Positions 60,261-64,000 of a stretch of DNA of 64,000 bases are shown here, in pieces. The first letter of the stretch is position 1. Every line of letters starts with the position of its first letter. Source of the stretch: Chrysomallon squamiferum (lineage: Eukaryota > Mollusca > Gastropoda > Neomphalida > Peltospiridae); NCBI GenBank assembly GCA_012295275.1, contig CM022677.1:8297630-8361629 (forward strand), in the 5' to 3' direction. The position numbers and the translations under genes are program-made. The notes beneath the pieces were generated by a model. The model did not search any database and had not been told where the DNA came from. It worked only from the letters and a program-made list of their open reading frames with translations.

Positions 60261-61753
60261 GTTACAGTCAATATGTCAGACTAGTCATTTTGCCTAATGT
60301 CTGAAATATTTGGGCATTTAGCTTAAAATGTCCAGGAATTAGGCCAAATGACTGGATTTTGGGTGGTTTTGTTTGACATTCTGTCTGATAGCAATTCAGG
60401 CAATTAGTCAATGGGTTTAATGCTTTGCTTACATCTGTTCATTGTAAGGATTAGTCGTTCAATTTAGTTCTTTATTATCATAAGTTTACAGCTTATTGAT
60501 GTACAGTATCAATAATAAAAAATGCAAGAAGTTCAGTGACAGTATGATAAAAAGAAAGAACCTCTGGAGAATAAAAATAATATAGTACTTAAATTATATC
60601 TAACTAAATTACCAAATTACACAGTAATTTCTTATTTTCAATCTCATCTTCAATCTCTGTTACATAATATACATATTTGTTCTGCTCTCTCGGTATTCCT
60701 ATATCTCCCAGTTTAAATTGCCAGCTAATGTGCAAATAGTATTACTTTTGTTAAGTATCTTTCATAAATCATTGGTATAGATTTAACAAAATAAAACTAA
60801 ATTGTTACACCATCTGTAATGTATTTATGTAAATTGTCACATTTCACAGATGTATTTATCTGAATTGAAAGATTCTGCCTTGCTTGGTCATATATTCTTT
60901 GCTTAATTATCACAAATAATTTTTTATATTTTTATTAATCTGGTTCTGCTCTGTCAAAATGTATCCCAATCCCAATTCATGTAAAGATTTCCTAATAAAA
61001 GTCGCCCAATTATCAAAAATACAATTAAAAAAAAAAAAAAAGAAGCTAATTTTCTCAATAACATATGCTTTTTGAAAACCCCATATCTCACTACCATAAA
61101 AGAGCACACTAGTTACATATGTATCAAATACTGACAATAGAAAAATATAATTTATTTATACTCTTCTTCACAGCATATGTTGCCTTATTGTTGTGTTATT
61201 CTTACATCAAAGACCAATTAGAAGGTAGGGATTAGTGGTAGTGTTATTGTTATATCAAAGACAAATGATTTTAATACCAGCAGTCTATAGCTTGCCTATT
61301 CAGATTTCAGGGACATGTTTAATCCTTAAAAAACACAGCTCATTAGTGTTGGGCACTGGCTTCACTGGGTTAGTGTTGAAGTATAAAGTTTAAGAAGTAT
61401 AAAGCAATACAAGAGAGGGTACATTCTAAAGGAAGAGTACTTCTTGATTATGGACCACCTCTAGAAGATCTGTGTTGACCCCAGGAAGAAAAGCCACAAC
61501 AAGTACTATCTCATGTCCAAGTTTGAAATTTTTCAGAGTGGAGATGTGCAGAAACTGACTAAGAAGTGACAAACAGATGAAGACATACCTCTGTACTACG
61601 TTTTCATTGAAGACATCTTTGACCTCATCAAGCACGCACATGCCTATTTCAGTCTATTTCAGTCATTCACCTGATGATCTTGGGTGTTAGGCTAAATTGC
61701 CTAAACATTTCAGGCATTAGGCCAAAAGACTAGTTTGACATATTGACTGTAAC
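60261..61753 (+). mobile_element. Integrase-type DNA transposon with ~60-bp terminal inverted repeats
   Basis: The left end (gttacagtcaatatgtcaga, then ctagtcattttgcctaatg) and the right end, read in reverse complement (gttacagtcaatatgtcaaa, then ctagtcttttggcctaatg), match over about 60 bp. They also match the terminus at 22766. Inside, 61413-61660 on the plus strand reads KEEYFLIMDHL, YYLMSKFEIFQSGD, then PLYYVFIEDIFDLIKHAHAY. This resembles the N-terminal region of KRBA2-like integrase ORFs. A LINE RT fragment is nested at 60910-61137. Stops and missing core show it is non-autonomous. It lies in an intron of the candidate gene at 59787-62067. The target-site duplication is unclear because the flanks are AT repeats. 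Confidence 0.7.
60910..61137 (-). pseudogene. Nested LINE RT C-terminal fragment
   Basis: The minus strand reads MSVFDTYVTSVLFYGSEIWG, then FQKAYVIEKI, a poly-F tract and SLHELGLGYI. This matches the 'LFDxLVxPxLxYGxExWG...IExxHxxF' segment after the RT domain of many animal LINEs, with a degraded middle. It is inserted in the TIR element. Confidence 0.6.
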
Positions 61754-61833
61754 CTATATATATTAATAATAATAGTATTTAAGTGATTAATATAAAAATG
61801 CTGTGATGTCTGTTTGCTATTTTAAAATGACAG

Positions 61834-62067
61834 AAATCAATGAAGAAGGATTCAAATGGAGGACTGATAGTAACTAAGGAACAACATTCAGACATTAGTG
61901 CTATATCCAGTGAGAGTGAGGAGGGGATCATCAAGAAGGGTGGTGGGGGTCTTGGGGGAGTCACATATGATGGATGACCTGGTGGACTGAATTGAAAACA
62001 CAATCCTGTGCCAGCTGGAAGCTGTACTTGCCAAACTGGGAACAACTGAAGCTAGCAAACTAAAAGG
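61834..62067 (+). pseudogene. Candidate exon 3, frame broken
   Basis: The acceptor (ttttaaaatgacag) and a perfect gtaagt donor bound 234 nt. Phase 0 reading gives KSMKKDSNGGLIVTKEQ, then HSDISAISSESEEGIIKKG and a stop at TGA soon after a G-rich run (ggtggtgggggtcttggggg). In another frame the rest reads MMDDLVD, one TGA, then IENTILCQLEAVLAKLGTTE and ASKLKG. A one-base indel in the G run plus one stop would explain the break. Either the exon is decayed or the assembly has an indel there; the second stop argues for decay. Confidence 0.45.
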
Positions 62068-62079
62068 GTAAGTTATTAC

Positions 62080-62890
62080 TTTTTTAGTTACAGTGTGTCA
62101 TGCTGGACATTTGTTTACTAACAGCATCTGTGAACCAAACTGCATTTCATTATAAATACATATACATATTCTTCCTTTAGAATGTACCCTCTCTTGCATG
62201 CTTTATACTAGTTGTAAGATTCATATCATACAATCTTTTCAAAGTTACTTCTTTAGGCAATCTGATCTTCCTGCTAGGAAATTATATGCTTTATTTTCAC
62301 AATATTTTTCTTTTCTTTAGATATTTATTTTTATGATTTACAATTTGTCTATGTATAGTTAAGAAATAATTCATTTATTTTGGATTATTTCTGTTTTTCT
62401 GTATGATAGTCCATGCTACATTACACAAAAGGAAGGACCATCAAGTTGTCATATAAAATAGTTTGACAACATCATTAAACTGATAAACAGTCTTAAAATT
62501 GTTTTTATTTTTTATTATATCTCTGTCACAGAATATACCTTGCTATCCATTTATACAGATAAAATATTAATAATACTGAGGAGGAGATATGGAATTTGTA
62601 AAATATCTAATAAATTCAAAAGTTTCAAAAAGTGACTCATGATATATTGTAGTATTCATACCTTTCTATGCTGTATGTTAAGATAACTTAAATGGTAACA
62701 TTTTTATTTTTGTCTTGGTTATTATGTTTAAAGCTATTCTATTAGAGACAGATATGTTTAGATTATTAATTTTAATGTTAGATGGATAAACGAAAAAACA
62801 TTACAAAAATGTGATATGATTCGTACAGAGTGCATTTTTATAGGGATAAAATGTAAAATGAATAAAAAAAAATAAAAAATAAAAAATAAA
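62080..62890. other. AT-rich spacer, no gene seen
   Basis: No exon was recognised. An A-rich tract at 62862-62890 leads into the Tigger-like element. Confidence 0.5.
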
Positions 62891-62892
62891 AA

Positions 62893-63552
62893 GTTACGAG
62901 TTTAATTCGTTCCGTGACTGAGCTCGTAAATCAAATATGCTCGTATATCAAATAAATTTTCCCAAACGAAATTAATTGAAATACCATTAAGCTGTTCCAG
63001 CTCCTAAAACCACCCCCAATTTTTTGTAACGTGTTTTTAAATAAGAAAAATGTATGTATAAATGACCAATATTGTATAAAAACAAAATAAAAGAGAAAGT
63101 AAAGAAATAAATTGGTTTTGTAAAGTGTATAGGGTTAGGGTTTCTCGATTATTTCATGGACACAGGTCCGCAGCTTAGAAATTATTTTAATGCATTTGGC
63201 TAGAGATATATCCTTTATCGACTCCTTCTGCTTCAGTATGGTATATATCGTAAAAGTACTACGCTCGTACTGCCTAGACATGTTGACTACACGCACACCT
63301 CGTTCATGTTTTTCTATGATTTCATGCTTTAATTCAATGGACATCATCCGATTCTTCTTCTCAGCACTGTCCTTTGCACTCACTTTCTTAGGATCCATGG
63401 AAATTTGGCAAAATACTGCAGAAATCGCGTGTAATGATTCCACGACGAGGTAATCACGTGAAACAAACGAGTGAGACACGGGATGCTGGGTGCATGGTGT
63501 GTTGCTCGCAACTCAAAGCACAAAATCGACCGGGCGGCTAGTCGTAACTCGG
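62893..63552 (-). mobile_element. Tigger/pogo-type transposon, deletion derivative
   Basis: The left end, ttacgagtttaattcgttcc then gtgactgagctcgtaaatc, is the familiar terminal sequence of Tigger/pogo elements. The right end, read in reverse complement (ccgagttacgac, then gagttgcgagcaac), is compatible. Only the start of the transposase is retained, so internal deletion has left about 660 bp. Confidence 0.65.
63135..63398 (-). pseudogene. Tigger transposase N-terminal fragment
   Basis: From Met at 63398 the minus strand reads MDPKKVSAKDSAEKKNRMM, then SIELKHEIIEKHERGVRVV and YERSTFTIYTILKQKESIK. This is the first CENP-B/psq-type helix-turn-helix of Tigger transposases. It continues to ISKLRTCVHEIIEKP and stops. 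The second HTH and the DDE domain are absent. The open frame extends 27 codons upstream of this Met without family similarity. Confidence 0.75.
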
Positions 63553-63721
63553 AATTATTTTACCATATATAGCTTAGATTGAAACACATTCTTTCTTGGA
63601 CAAAATTTAGATTTTTTATTATTTTTATCTTGGGTGAGAGTGATAAAGTTACTGATCAAAAAATATTGTTCGCTTTCTGTCAGAGTTCCATAATGAGTTT
63701 CAGAGACCATGATAAAATAGT

Positions 63722-63722
<1 letters not shown>

Positions 63723-63775
<53 letters not shown>

Positions 63776-63778
63776 AAC

Positions 63779-63847
<69 letters not shown>

Positions 63848-63850
63848 AAT
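63723..63850. repeat. (CAA)n, (TAA)n and (TAAA)n compound microsatellite
   Basis: About 50 bp of CAA are followed by about 33 bp of TAA and about 35 bp of TAAA. Thr/Ile and Val frames over it are artefacts. Confidence 0.96.
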
Positions 63851-64000
63851 AAATAATATTCCAAATTCCATTCCCCCTATCGTTCTTAGAATACATATAT
63901 CTAATTTGATTAATAATAATAAAGTAGAAGACGAAAATTAAGAAAGAATTTTTAAATCTATTAAGACATCAATGAGTACAAAAAGTTTAAGAAAGCCTGT

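Noticed and set aside
61985-61995. TGA in candidate exon 3 corrected by A-to-I RNA editing (TGA to TGG)
   Set aside because: Recoding is known in cephalopods, but an additional frameshift is needed here and nothing in the sequence supports editing; decay is simpler.
1-64000. tRNA, rRNA or other structural RNA genes
   Set aside because: No box B-like ggttcgaatcc, cloverleaf-like or rRNA-like text was noticed on reading; a covariance-model scan would be needed to exclude them.

Overview
This looks like an intron-rich, AT-rich animal genome, not a prokaryote or virus. The evidence is spliced exons with GT/AG borders, decayed transposons of animal families (piggyBac, Tigger/pogo, hAT, L1-like and other LINEs, an LTR element, an integrase-type DNA transposon) and very dense microsatellites and minisatellites. 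A mollusc, perhaps a cephalopod, would fit, but that is a guess from overall texture. No complete intact multi-exon gene can be read in the window. What can be supported is a set of exons, some intact and some broken, set in repeats. Two assembly gaps of exactly 200 N (6727-6926 and 54685-54884) mark scaffold joins.

Layout. 1-11888: a large inverted repeat. The left arm is 1-4886 and the right arm is 6927-11888; the right arm starts at the first base after a gap. The loop holds a TAC-rich minisatellite, an intact thrombospondin type 1 exon (minus strand) and a hAT-type transposon end. 12.3-19.0 kb: a leucine-rich-repeat (NLR-like) gene fragment on the plus strand. One LRR exon is broken by a 64-bp tandem expansion, a C-terminal-type exon is duplicated on both sides, and a 2.1-kb minisatellite of hairpin-forming units lies between. 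19.5-25.6 kb: a graveyard of minus-strand elements: piggyBac, an integrase/KRBA2-like DNA transposon carrying a 21-bp minisatellite, and an L1-like ORF1 whose C-terminal codons grew into a 1.1-kb array of 51-bp units.

25.6-27.2 kb: candidate last exons of an unrecognised plus-strand gene. 27.2-31.6 kb: mostly AT-rich, apparently non-coding. 32.1-44.4 kb: direct segmental duplications about 6.8-8.6 kb apart. They carry a duplicated first-exon-like segment and a small minus-strand gene family with DDRDIQPMEV-type acidic repeats (one intact pair of exons, one pseudogene, one further terminal exon). 45.5-46.2 kb: a Topors-like RING finger gene on the minus strand, with an internally duplicated nuclear-localisation-like segment in which one copy has a point-mutation stop. 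50.06-50.63 kb: a lone LTR with primer-binding site. 52.0-53.1 kb: a 65-bp minisatellite. 54.9-56.4 kb: a Thr/Asn-coding minisatellite whose units flip orientation in the middle. 57.4-58.0 kb: LINE fragments. 59.8-62.1 kb: three candidate exons of an unrecognised gene, with an integrase-type transposon in the second intron. 62.9-63.55 kb: a short Tigger derivative.

No evident operon-like or pathway relation links these genes. The unifying theme is tandem expansion inside or beside coding sequence: the LRR exon, the L1 ORF1 tail, the integrase linker, the RING N-terminus and the DDRDIQPMEV exon.
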